Source: Bacillus vallismortis (GTDB lineage: Bacteria; Bacillota; Bacilli; Bacillales; Bacillaceae). Taken from it: DNA of 64,000 bases. Position 1 is the first letter of the stretch. Each line of letters opens with the position of its first letter. The stretch covers positions 2,614,501 to 2,678,500 of the forward strand of contig NZ_CP026362.1 in assembly GCF_004116955.1 (NCBI RefSeq), given 5' to 3'. The position numbers were made by a program, and so were the translations under genes. Below the pieces are notes generated by a model. It worked only from the letters and a program-made list of their open reading frames with translations, ran no database searches and had not been told where the DNA came from. Positions 54,306-62,340 of this stretch are shown here, one piece after another.

Positions 54306-54381
54306 CGTTATAATATCAAATGGAGGGACATGCAGAACCGAAAATGTTCCTCTGCCTGATTGCGGCATTCAGCAAACATAC

Positions 54382-54408
54382 ACCGCAAAGACCGCAAAGG
54401 CCGCAAAA
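54382..54408. repeat. Three 9 bp tandem repeats
   Basis: ACCGCAAAG twice (54382-54399), then GCCGCAAAA (54400-54408), between pel and the yflT terminator. No other feature in 54306-54408. Confidence 0.7.
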
Positions 54409-54439
54409 AACCCAAAAGGCCAAAGTTGCCTTTTGGGTT
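54409..54439 (-). terminator. Terminator of yflT
   Basis: Perfect 12 bp stem AACCCAAAAGGC / GCCTTTTGGGTT, 7 base loop; TTTTTTGCGG follows on the minus strand. Confidence 0.9.
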
Positions 54440-54450
54440 ATATCTCTGCA

Positions 54451-54798
54451 TTAAGCCCAGGATTTCACTTTTTCATTATCTGTCACAAAGAGAAGCACTT
54501 TTCCTTCATCTAAGCGTTTCTCAAATTGAGCGGCCTCATCTTCTGAAAAGCCGATTTCATGAATTTGATTGCGGAGCTCGTCTCCTTTTTTATTAAACAT
54601 GTTTCCTACCGCGTGCTTGAGACCCGTTTCTTTGGCTCCGATCGTGTTGGCATTCGTGTTGTCTGCCAGCCGTTCCGTTCTATCATCGTCGTGAGCTAAA
54701 ACGTATACATCCTCTTTCGCGACACCCATTTGCTGTAACTCTTCCACATCTTTCATGAGCTGTTCATCGTTTGTATACTCTTTTACAACTGGTTTCAT
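54451..54798 (-). CDS. yflT: YflT, general stress protein 17M-like
   Basis: 115 residues. The N-terminal half (PVVKEYTNDEQLMKDVEELQQMGVAKEDVYVLAHDDDRTERLA) is the Gsp17M/YflT domain found in sigma-B proteins of Bacillus; the C-terminal part is a small alpha/beta extension. Cytoplasmic, function unknown. AAGGAGGA precedes the ATG, and a near-perfect sigma-B promoter is upstream. Confidence 0.9.
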   Translation of the reverse strand: MKPVVKEYTNDEQLMKDVEELQQMGVAKEDVYVLAHDDDRTERLADNTNANTIGAKETGLKHAVGNMFNKKGDELRNQIHEIGFSEDEAAQFEKRLDEGKVLLFVTDNEKVKSWA

Positions 54799-54835
54799 GT
54801 CAATATTCCTCCTTCATGTTTTCTATATTTCTTTC

Positions 54836-54860
54836 ATACCCGATCGCATTTTGATAAAAC
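54836..54860 (-). promoter_or_regulatory. Sigma-B promoter of yflT
   Basis: Minus strand: -35 GTTTTA (54860-54855), 13 bp spacer, -10 GGGTAT (54841-54836), identical to the -10 consensus. The best sigma-B match in the window. Confidence 0.88.
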
Positions 54861-55039
54861 AGATTCCAGAACATTGAGGAGAAAAACAGGAAGAATGGTA
54901 GTAGCCATTTCTTTTCCGCCCATGGTAAAGTGATAGGAGGCAAAAATTTTCAGAAAAGTCAAAATCGATGAGAAACCGCTGCACGGAGCTAACGATCATG
55001 AATGGCTGTCTTTATCCGTACGAGCAGGAGGTATGTCTA

Positions 55040-55408
55040 ATGCAATACTTTTCACCAGAACAGCAATACAATGCATGGGTTGTGAGTGATTTAGTGAAAC
55101 AGATTTTCCATCAGCGGGCCGGCTGTTCGCCAGGAATTCACGAGCTTGCGGTCTTTGCTGAGGAAATATTTCAAATCGATATCGACTTTGTTTTCTCGAT
55201 CATTATGAATATCGGCGACATTGAATTCGCTCTCCCAGAAGAAATAGAAAAGAAATTATCCAGCTATCTCGGCGCTCTCCTTCCAACTGTCAATGCTGAT
55301 ATGCTTGAAACCTCTAAAGCCAATGCCGATGCCTTTCTATCCCGCAGGCACGGCAACGCTGAATACCATTTATTTGTGTCTGATGATGTTTTCATGAAAA
55401 AGCTGTAA
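55040..55408 (+). CDS. yfmB: YfmB, conserved protein of unknown function
   Basis: 122 residues, acidic, soluble. Starts [13 protein letters not shown] with CAGGAGG seven to eight bases upstream; the frame continues 24 codons further 5' without a site. Length and sequence match B. subtilis YfmB. No motif known to me. It ends 28 bases before the yfmC promoter. Confidence 0.85.
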   Translation: MQYFSPEQQYNAWVVSDLVKQIFHQRAGCSPGIHELAVFAEEIFQIDIDFVFSIIMNIGDIEFALPEEIEKKLSSYLGALLPTVNADMLETSKANADAFLSRRHGNAEYHLFVSDDVFMKKL

Positions 55409-55436
55409 AACCAGAGCTTTCTTTATTTAAAAAAGA

Positions 55437-55490
55437 TTGACATGGCAAGCTATCCTATTATAGTGTTTACATGTGATAATGATTCTCATT
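55437..55490 (+). promoter_or_regulatory. yfmCDEF promoter and Fur box
   Basis: -35 TTGACA (55437-55442), 16 bp spacer, -10 TATAGT (55459-55464). Immediately downstream is TGATAATGATTCTCA (55474-55488), one mismatch from the 15 bp Fur box TGATAATNATTATCA. Fur with iron would block transcription at its start. Confidence 0.92.
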
Positions 55491-55516
55491 ACAAAATTTT
55501 AAAAAGGAAGAATGAC

Positions 55517-56464
55517 ATGCGCATCTATTCTAACAAGTTGATAGCCATCATGAGTGTATTATTGATCGCCTGCTTGATGATATCCGGCTGTTCATCCAGC
55601 CAGAATAACAGCGGAAGCAGCGAAAGCAAGTCTGAGGATTCCAGAGTGATCCAGCACGAAGAAGGAAAAACGACTGTAAGCGGCACACCGAAACGAGTGG
55701 TTGTCCTTGAGCTTTCATTCTTGGATGCTGTCTACAATCTCGGCATTACGCCGGTGGGCATCGCCGATGACAACAAAAAAGATATGATTAAAAAGCTGGT
55801 CGGCAGCTCCATTGACTATACATCTGTCGGCACACGCAGCGAGCCGAATCTTGAGGTCATCAGCTCACTGAAGCCTGATCTCATTATCGCCGACGCTGAG
55901 CGCCATAAAAACATTTATAAACAGCTGAAACAAATCGCCCCGACGATTGAATTAAAAAGCCGGGAAGCGACTTATGACGAGACGATCGACAGCTTTACAA
56001 CCATTGCCAAAGCATTAAATAAAGAAGATGAAGGAAAAGAAAAGCTCGCCGAGCACAACAAAGTCATCGACGGTCTAAAAGCGGAGCTACCAAAAGATGA
56101 AAACCGCAGCATCGTACTCGGGGTGGCAAGAGCAGATTCTTTCCAGCTTCATACATCATCATCCTATGACGGAGAAATCTTTAAAATGCTTGGCTTTGCA
56201 CACGCTGTGAAGTCGGATAACGCCTATCAAGAGGTCAGCCTTGAGCAATTAAGCAAAATCGATCCGGATATTTTGTTTATCTCAGCCAACGACGGCAAGA
56301 CCATTGTAGACGAGTGGAAAACGAACCCGCTCTGGAAAAATCTCAAAGCGGTGAAAAACGGACAAGTCTATGATGCGGACCGTGACACTTGGACTAGATT
56401 CAGAGGCATCAAGTCTAGTGAAACAAGCGCCAAGGACGTGCTAAAAAAAGTGTACAATAAGTAG
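55517..56464 (+). CDS. yfmC: YfmC, ferric citrate-binding lipoprotein
   Basis: 315 residue substrate-binding protein of an iron importer. Lipobox MISGC (Cys near 25), Ser-rich linker, then the class III binding-protein fold with GTPKRVVVLELSFLDAVYNLG and TSVGTRSEPNLEVISSLKPDLIIAD (~105-130). AAAAAGGAAG precedes the ATG. In B. subtilis this system imports iron dicitrate. Operon yfmC-D-E-F behind a Fur box. Confidence 0.95.
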   Translation: MRIYSNKLIAIMSVLLIACLMISGCSSSQNNSGSSESKSEDSRVIQHEEGKTTVSGTPKRVVVLELSFLDAVYNLGITPVGIADDNKKDMIKKLVGSSIDYTSVGTRSEPNLEVISSLKPDLIIADAERHKNIYKQLKQIAPTIELKSREATYDETIDSFTTIAKALNKEDEGKEKLAEHNKVIDGLKAELPKDENRSIVLGVARADSFQLHTSSSYDGEIFKMLGFAHAVKSDNAYQEVSLEQLSKIDPDILFISANDGKTIVDEWKTNPLWKNLKAVKNGQVYDADRDTWTRFRGIKSSETSAKDVLKKVYNK

Positions 56465-56536
56465 GACAAATGAGAAGCGAGGGGAAATCCTTGCTTCTTC
56501 GTTTTTGCAACCAGACGCAGTAAGGAAGTGAGACTG

Positions 56537-57538
56537 TTGTATCATTCAGCCAAACGGCGCTCATCATCAAGACTGGTGATGTTCTTCATCGCACTTATTC
56601 TTTTGATATTTGGTCTTGGGCTGAATCTTTCAGTAGGAGCCTCAGACATTGGCATCATAGAGTCATTGAAATATCTTTTTGTATGGGATGGGTCAAAGGA
56701 ACAGCTCATCATCTCTACTCTTCGCCTTCCCCGCACATTAATCGGCGTGTTCGTCGGTGCCAGTCTGGCCGTAGCAGGGGCGCTGATGCAGGCCATGACC
56801 AGAAACCCTTTGGCTTCACCTCAAATCTTCGGTGTGAATGCGGGTGCGTCGCTTTTTGTTGTTGCTGCTCTCGTCATTCTGCCGGCATCGCCCTATTCCT
56901 CCGTTGTATTCGCTTTTGCGGGTGCGGCTGCAGGCGGCGCGATTGTGTATACGATTGCCTCATCCGGCGGAATGACACCTGTCAAGCTGGCGCTGTCGGG
57001 GATGGCGGTGCATTTGTTCCTCTCCTCCATGACACAGGCCATCATTATTTTAAATGAGTCGGGAGAGGATGTGCTGTACTGGATGACAGGCGCGATAGAC
57101 GGAAGCAATTGGCAGGATGTCATGACCATCGCTCCGTTTTCTGTCATCGGCATCGGGCTTGCCCTCGTGTTTTCCGGTTCTATTTCTGTTCTCGGTCTCG
57201 GGGACGAAACGGCAAAAGGGCTTGGGCAAAATATGAACGGTATCCGGATTCTGATCAGTTTTATCATTTTCATTCTTTCCGGCGCTTCCGTAGCCGTCGC
57301 CGGACCGATCGGTTTTGTCGGACTGCTCATACCCCATATTGTCCGCAAGCTGATCGGAGAGCATTATCAATACGTCCTTCCGTTTTCAGCGCTGTTCGGT
57401 GCCATTTTGCTGGTGTACGCCGATGTTCTGGCCAGATGGATTGCCTTTCCTTATGAATCACCGGTCGGCATCGTCACGGCGATTATCGGAACACCGTTCT
57501 TTTTATATTTGGCAAGGAAAGGGCGAAATCTGAAATGA
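56537..57538 (+). CDS. yfmD: YfmD, ferric citrate ABC permease
   Basis: 333 residue FecCD-family permease with about 10 helices. TLRLPRTLIGVFVGASLAVAGALMQAMTRNPLASPQIFGVNAGAS is the family hallmark, and GPIGFVGLLIPHIVRKLIG is the ATPase-contact loop. A TTG start at 56537 is eight bases after GGAAG and gives the known length; the GTG three codons earlier overlaps that site. It overlaps yfmE by four bases. Confidence 0.94.
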   Translation: MYHSAKRRSSSRLVMFFIALILLIFGLGLNLSVGASDIGIIESLKYLFVWDGSKEQLIISTLRLPRTLIGVFVGASLAVAGALMQAMTRNPLASPQIFGVNAGASLFVVAALVILPASPYSSVVFAFAGAAAGGAIVYTIASSGGMTPVKLALSGMAVHLFLSSMTQAIIILNESGEDVLYWMTGAIDGSNWQDVMTIAPFSVIGIGLALVFSGSISVLGLGDETAKGLGQNMNGIRILISFIIFILSGASVAVAGPIGFVGLLIPHIVRKLIGEHYQYVLPFSALFGAILLVYADVLARWIAFPYESPVGIVTAIIGTPFFLYLARKGRNLK

Positions 57539-58536
57539 TGAAAACAACCAGAAAACAAAAACGCCCCTTGCTGGCGATACTCATATTAGCCGTGCTTCTG
57601 ATCGTTCTGTCAATCATCAGCATCGGCTTTGGTGCGTTATACATTTCACCGGATGCGGTGGTGGCGAATTTGCTGGGACTGGATCATTCCTTTGCATTCA
57701 TCATCCAGCAATACCGCCTTCCACGGATACTATTAGCGATTTTGGCCGGTTCCGGGCTTGCCGCGGCCGGAGCGATTTTGCAGGGCGTCATCCGCAATCC
57801 GCTCGCTTCTCCGGACGTAGTCGGCATTTCAAAAGGCTCCGGGCTTGCGGCGATGGCGGTGATTCTCATCTTTCCTGAATCGCCGGTGTACGTGCTTCCG
57901 TTCTCCGCGTTTGCCGGAGCAGCCATTATTGCTGTACTATTGTTAATAATAGCCCGCAAAAAAAGCATTCAGCCCTCTTCATTGGCTTTATCAGGCATCG
58001 CATTAGGCGCTGTTTGCCACGCGGGGATGCAATTTATGATGGTCAAGTTTCCGGGCGACGTGAATGCCGCACTCATTTGGCTGACAGGCAGCCTCTGGGG
58101 GAGAAATTGGGAAGAAATTAAGCTGCTTGCGCCATGGCTATTGATTCTTTTGCCGATCGTCTGCATTCTCATACCGAAGCTGGATCTTATGTCACTCGGT
58201 GATGAGCTTGCACAGGGACTCGGCGAAAACGCCAACCGGCTGAGGTTCATTCTGATTTTCACCGCGGTGGCCCTGGCGGGAAGCTGTGTAGCCGCCGTCG
58301 GTTCAATCGGTTTTATCGGCTTGCTTGCTCCGCATATCGCCAGACGGCTTACTGGAGAAAAAGCTAAATATTTACTGCCTGCATCGGCATTGATTGGTGC
58401 TATTATTTTATTAATTGCGGATACGTTAGGGCGCAGCATCATGCCTCCGGTTGAAATACCGGCGGGAATTTTGACAGCCGTGATCGGCGCGCCTTATTTC
58501 TTATATCTATTGAAATTCGAAGCGAGGAAACAGTAG
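57535..58536 (+). CDS. yfmE: YfmE, ferric citrate ABC permease
   Basis: 333 residue FecCD permease, partner of YfmD with the same hallmarks (YRLPRILLAILAGSGLAAAGAILQGVIRNPLASPDVVGISKGSG and GSIGFIGLLAPHIARRL). Its ATG overlaps the yfmD stop (ATGATG), so translation is coupled. Two different permease subunits are expected to form the membrane pore. Confidence 0.94.
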   Translation: MMKTTRKQKRPLLAILILAVLLIVLSIISIGFGALYISPDAVVANLLGLDHSFAFIIQQYRLPRILLAILAGSGLAAAGAILQGVIRNPLASPDVVGISKGSGLAAMAVILIFPESPVYVLPFSAFAGAAIIAVLLLIIARKKSIQPSSLALSGIALGAVCHAGMQFMMVKFPGDVNAALIWLTGSLWGRNWEEIKLLAPWLLILLPIVCILIPKLDLMSLGDELAQGLGENANRLRFILIFTAVALAGSCVAAVGSIGFIGLLAPHIARRLTGEKAKYLLPASALIGAIILLIADTLGRSIMPPVEIPAGILTAVIGAPYFLYLLKFEARKQ

Positions 58537-58548
58537 GGAGAGGATACC

Positions 58549-59349
58549 ATGGGAAAACTGGCTGCGGACCAGCTCACTCTTTCATATGACAGCACAGTGA
58601 TTATAGACGGAGTCGACTTACAAATAGAAGAAGGAAAAATCACTGCGCTTATCGGCGCCAATGGCTGCGGGAAATCAACAATCCTCAAATCGCTCGCCAG
58701 ATTGATGTCTCCGAAAAGCGGTACGGTTCTATTAGATGGAAAAGATATACACCGCCAGCCGTCAAAAGAAGTCGCAAAAAAACTTGCCATACTTCCTCAA
58801 TCGCCCCAGGCGCCTGAAGGATTGACGGTAGAGGAATTATGCTATTTCGGCAGACATCCTCATAAAAAGCTGTTATCCAAGCATACCCAAGAGGATCACG
58901 ATATGGTAGAGTGGGCGCTGGAAGCGACAGGAATGACGGAGCTGAAAGAGCGGACACTGGATGCCCTCTCAGGCGGCCAAAGACAAAGAGCATGGATTTC
59001 CATGGCGCTTGCTCAAGGCACTGATTTGCTTTTGCTTGATGAACCGACCACGTATCTAGACATATCACACCAGATTGAAGTGCTTGAGCTGCTGAAAAAG
59101 CTGAATCGCGATCATGGCCGCACCGTTGTGATGGTGCTCCATGATTTAAATCAAGCCGCTCAATATGCGGACTATCTGATCAGTGTACTGGACGGAAAAA
59201 TTTATAATGCCGGAACACCGGAAGACGTGTTTACCCAGCCGTTTTTCCGTGAAGTCTTCGGCTTGGAATGCTGCATCATGAGAAGTCCGATCGACCAGAA
59301 GCCCATGTGCCTGCCGACCGGACTGTGCCCGAAATTACGGGCGACATAA
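58549..59349 (+). CDS. yfmF: YfmF, ferric citrate ABC ATPase
   Basis: 266 residue FecE-type ATPase: Walker [10 protein letters not shown] (~36-44), Q-loop [16 protein letters not shown], signature [11 protein letters not shown], Walker [13 protein letters not shown], switch [18 protein letters not shown] precedes the ATG, 12 bases after yfmE. Last gene of the operon; terminator at 59347-59377. Confidence 0.95.
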   Translation: MGKLAADQLTLSYDSTVIIDGVDLQIEEGKITALIGANGCGKSTILKSLARLMSPKSGTVLLDGKDIHRQPSKEVAKKLAILPQSPQAPEGLTVEELCYFGRHPHKKLLSKHTQEDHDMVEWALEATGMTELKERTLDALSGGQRQRAWISMALAQGTDLLLLDEPTTYLDISHQIEVLELLKKLNRDHGRTVVMVLHDLNQAAQYADYLISVLDGKIYNAGTPEDVFTQPFFREVFGLECCIMRSPIDQKPMCLPTGLCPKLRAT

Positions 59350-59377
59350 AAAGGAGAGGAACCCCCTCTCCTTTTTT
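59347..59377 (+). terminator. Terminator of the yfmCDEF operon
   Basis: Stem AAAAAGGAGAGG / CCTCTCCTTTTT, overlapping the yfmF stop. Confidence 0.92.
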
Positions 59378-59459
59378 GTATGCCGACTTACCTTTTGTAT
59401 TTCTTCCCCTCTCCATGTTACAGTGGTGTCAATCAAGTAATAGTAATAGGAGGATGAAA

Positions 59460-60479
59460 ATGACAGCATCTCAACAGCAAATTCAATTAGCAAGACGTCC
59501 GCAAGGTGTTCCCGTTCATGAAGACTTTCGCTTTGAAACCATTCAGGTTCCCGAGCCGAAGCAAGGGGAAGTGTTAGTGAAAACACTTTATGTATCCGTT
59601 GACCCTTATATGCGCGGCCGTATGCAGGATACGAAATCATATGTTGAACCTTTCGCCTTGGATGAAGCACTCTCTGGCGGGGTGATCGCTGAAGTCGTGT
59701 CAGACGGAGAGCATCTGAAAAAAGGAGATATCGTTATCGGAAACCTCGGCTGGCAGGAATTTTCCGCTGTGAGCGAGTCTGCCTTGCGAAAAATTGATAC
59801 AAGCCTCGCTCCCGCTTCGGCCTATCTCGGCATTTTGGGAATGACCGGCTTAACGGCATATTTTGGACTGCTGGACATCGGGCGCCCGAAAGAAGGCGAA
59901 ACCGTGGTCGTCTCCGGGGCTGCGGGAGCCGTCGGTTCAACGGTCGGACAGATTGCCAAAATCAAAGGCGCGCGAGTCGTCGGCATCGCGGGCTCTGATG
60001 AAAAAATCGCCTATTTAAAACAGGAGCTGCAGTTTGACGAAGCCATCAATTACAAAACAGTGGATGATATCCAAAAAGCGCTTGCAGACGCTTGTCCTAA
60101 CGGTGTCGATGTGTATTTCGACAACGTTGGCGGCCCAATTTCAGATGCGGTCATGAACCTGCTCAACGAATTTGCCCGTATTCCGGTGTGCGGCGCCATT
60201 TCTTCCTACAACGCGGAAAGTGAAGCAGATGACATGGGCCCTCGCGTCCAATCGAAACTCATCAAAACGAAGTCGCTGATGCAAGGATTTATCGTAAGCG
60301 ACTACTCTGATCGTTTTCCTGAAGGAGCAAAACAGCTGGCCGAATGGCTGAAGGATGGAAAGCTCCATTACGAGGAAACCGTCACAGAAGGCTTCAAAAA
60401 CATTCCTGACGCGTTTCTCGGCTTATTTAAAGGAGAAAATAAAGGCAAACAGCTGATCAAAGTCAGTGATCCGAACTGA
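59460..60479 (+). CDS. yfmJ: YfmJ, zinc-independent NADPH oxidoreductase
   Basis: 339 residue medium-chain dehydrogenase of the leukotriene-B4-dehydrogenase/prostaglandin-reductase branch, which reduces alkenals and quinones with NADPH. It lacks the zinc cysteines; SVDPYMRGRM (~44-53) and the cofactor motif GAAGAVGSTVGQIAK (~152-166) are typical. The ATG at 59460 has TAGGAGG at the right distance; an in-frame ATG two codons earlier abuts that site. Confidence 0.92.
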   Translation: MTASQQQIQLARRPQGVPVHEDFRFETIQVPEPKQGEVLVKTLYVSVDPYMRGRMQDTKSYVEPFALDEALSGGVIAEVVSDGEHLKKGDIVIGNLGWQEFSAVSESALRKIDTSLAPASAYLGILGMTGLTAYFGLLDIGRPKEGETVVVSGAAGAVGSTVGQIAKIKGARVVGIAGSDEKIAYLKQELQFDEAINYKTVDDIQKALADACPNGVDVYFDNVGGPISDAVMNLLNEFARIPVCGAISSYNAESEADDMGPRVQSKLIKTKSLMQGFIVSDYSDRFPEGAKQLAEWLKDGKLHYEETVTEGFKNIPDAFLGLFKGENKGKQLIKVSDPN

Positions 60480-60483
60480 CATG

Positions 60484-60507
60484 AAGGAGGGCAAAAAGCC
60501 CTCCTTT
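60484..60507. terminator. Terminator between yfmJ and yfmK
   Basis: Stem AAGGAGGGC / GCCCTCCTT, loop AAAAA, then TTGTTTTTTT; convergent genes on both sides. Confidence 0.9.
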
Positions 60508-60522
60508 TGTTTTTTTATAAAG

Positions 60523-60969
60523 TCAGATGCGCAAAATCAACGTGAGAAAGCCATCTTCATCAGGTTCCGTGTCTTCCAACGTAAATCCCGCTCCTTGAAA
60601 GCAAGCCAAACTGATTCGATTGTCTTCTTCAATGCATGCAGCCCATTCCCGCACTCTAGTAAAATCAGGGTCACCTAGCAGTTTTTTTAATATCTGTTTT
60701 CCGTACCCTTGAAGCCGATACAAAGGATTGACGATCAATCCAATATAAGCCCGCTCCTCCACGAACTCCATAACGACCATTCCCGCCGGCAGCTGCCCGT
60801 CATATGCCATAATGACAGAATCGTTTTCATCTTCATTCACTCGTGCATACCACACGTCTAAAGGCAGCATCCCATCCATTCTCCGTCTGGTCTCCTTATT
60901 CCGGAACCAGTGTTCAATGATTTCCAGCTCAGGCTCCTTCACTATTTGAAACCTGTCTATTGAAGCCAT
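60523..60969 (-). CDS. yfmK: YfmK, GNAT-type acetyltransferase
   Basis: 148 residues. Acetyl-CoA loop is seen as VNPLYRLQGYGKQILKKLL (~84-102), with preceding strand ERAYIGLIV. ATG at 60969 chosen because GGGGG lies seven bases upstream and the length matches B. subtilis YfmK. Substrate unknown. Confidence 0.86.
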   Translation of the reverse strand: MASIDRFQIVKEPELEIIEHWFRNKETRRRMDGMLPLDVWYARVNEDENDSVIMAYDGQLPAGMVVMEFVEERAYIGLIVNPLYRLQGYGKQILKKLLGDPDFTRVREWAACIEEDNRISLACFQGAGFTLEDTEPDEDGFLTLILRI

Positions 60970-61016
60970 CTCCCCACCCCCGCGCATACTCTTTTCTATT
61001 ATTTTACAACAAAAAA

Positions 61017-61035
61017 GAAGGGCTTTCCGCCCTCC
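61017..61035 (-). terminator. Terminator of yfmL
   Basis: Short stem AGGGC / GCCCT (extendable), followed on the minus strand by TTCTTTTTTG, just after the yfmL stop. Confidence 0.75.
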
Positions 61036-61036
61036 T

Positions 61037-62167
61037 TTATTTTATCTTCAGTTTTCCGCCTGCATAAACAGCTTCACTCAGCTCCACGCCAAGCTTCTTC
61101 GCCATTTTTTTCAGCTTTGATTCTTCCAGTTTAGTCACGAGGCTCAGCACGTTGCCTTCTTTTCCGGCCCGGCCTGTTCGGCCTGATCTGTGAACGTAGC
61201 CGTCTTCGTCAGGAATATCAGCATGGATCACATATGGCAGGTTTTCAATATCCAAGCCGCGTGCGGCAATGTCAGTCGCTAATAAGAGCGGAAATTCCCC
61301 GGATTCGAACGCGGCAATGATTTTCGCCCGCTCCATTTTTTTCGCTTCACTGTGCAGCACGCCGAGATCGACATGGTGATATGCCAGCTTTTCCGCATAT
61401 ACACTCAGGTTGCCGATATCTCTCACAAATACGAGTGCCTGCATGCCTTGAAGCCTTGATAGCTTTTGCAGCAGCTTCACTTTGTCACGCTGCTCGCAAA
61501 TCAGATATTGGTGCTTCACTTTCCCAGCTTCCGCCTTGCTACGCTGCACCTTCAATACCTCAGGCTCTTGGGCCAATTCGCGGAGCACGTCCTCTGTTTC
61601 CTTTTTGAGCGTGGCAGAGAAACACAGAAGCTGGCGGTCTCTTAATGTCGTTTTCATGATTTGCTTGATCGTTTCGCGATGCTCCGGCAGGACAAGCTGG
61701 TCCGTCTCATCAAGCACGATCGTTTTCACTTCATGCATCTTTAATTTCTTCGCTTTAATCAGCTCAAATACCCTGCCCGGCGTGCCGACAATGATATGCG
61801 GATGTTTTTTCAGCTTTTCGATCTGCTTCTTCACATTCGCCCCGCCGATTAAGGAAGCCGCGCGCAGCTCTGATCCCGCTTTCCAATCCTGAATCACCTG
61901 AAAGATCTGCATCACCAGCTCACGGGATGGCGCTAAAATCACTGTCTGCGGATGCTTCTGATCTGGTTTGATCCGTTCCATGACCGGAAGCGCGTACGCC
62001 AGCGTCTTGCCTGTTCCTGTCGGCGATTCCGCAATGACATCCCTTCCGTCCATAATCAGCTGAGCCGCCTGTTCCTGAACAGGTGTCGGCTTTTGAAAAC
62101 CGGAAGCATTCCAATTCTCTTGAATAAATGATTGTGCATTATGTAAAAATGGCCAAGTTTGCGTCAT
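61037..62167 (-). CDS. yfmL: YfmL, DEAD-box RNA helicase
   Basis: 376 residue minimal DEAD-box helicase. Q motif region KPTPVQEQAA, motif I ESPTGTGKT, motif II appears as DETD rather than DEAD, motif III SAT, motif V ATDIAARGLD and motif VI HRSGRTGRAG. No long C-terminal extension. In B. subtilis YfmL acts in 50S ribosome assembly. AGGAG precedes the ATG, overlapping the stop of a 27-codon upstream ORF (62178-62261). Confidence 0.94.
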   Translation of the reverse strand: MTQTWPFLHNAQSFIQENWNASGFQKPTPVQEQAAQLIMDGRDVIAESPTGTGKTLAYALPVMERIKPDQKHPQTVILAPSRELVMQIFQVIQDWKAGSELRAASLIGGANVKKQIEKLKKHPHIIVGTPGRVFELIKAKKLKMHEVKTIVLDETDQLVLPEHRETIKQIMKTTLRDRQLLCFSATLKKETEDVLRELAQEPEVLKVQRSKAEAGKVKHQYLICEQRDKVKLLQKLSRLQGMQALVFVRDIGNLSVYAEKLAYHHVDLGVLHSEAKKMERAKIIAAFESGEFPLLLATDIAARGLDIENLPYVIHADIPDEDGYVHRSGRTGRAGKEGNVLSLVTKLEESKLKKMAKKLGVELSEAVYAGGKLKIK

Positions 62168-62177
62168 TTTTTTCTCC

Positions 62178-62261
62178 TCAATTCGTGAAATCTATTCCAT
62201 AGTATCTCAAAACCTCGCCCGGAACGCAATTTTTCTTTTTCTTTCCTATACCTTTCAACAT
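62178..62261 (-). CDS. Possible 27-residue leader peptide of yfmL
   Basis: Starts MLKGIGKKKKNC and ends YYGIDFTN. The ATG has an excellent ribosome site, AAAGGAGG at 6 bases. Its stop TGA is embedded in TTGAGGAG, the ribosome site of yfmL ten bases later. A KKKK run and an early cysteine are notable. Either a real small protein or a leader coupling ribosome supply to helicase translation. Confidence 0.5.
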   Translation of the reverse strand: MLKGIGKKKKNCVPGEVLRYYGIDFTN

Positions 62262-62340
62262 TCCGATTCCTCCTTTATAATCATAAGGGTAAATAATACA
62301 CGCCGGCTGTGCGTGTTTGATAAACGATAGAGGTGTAAAT

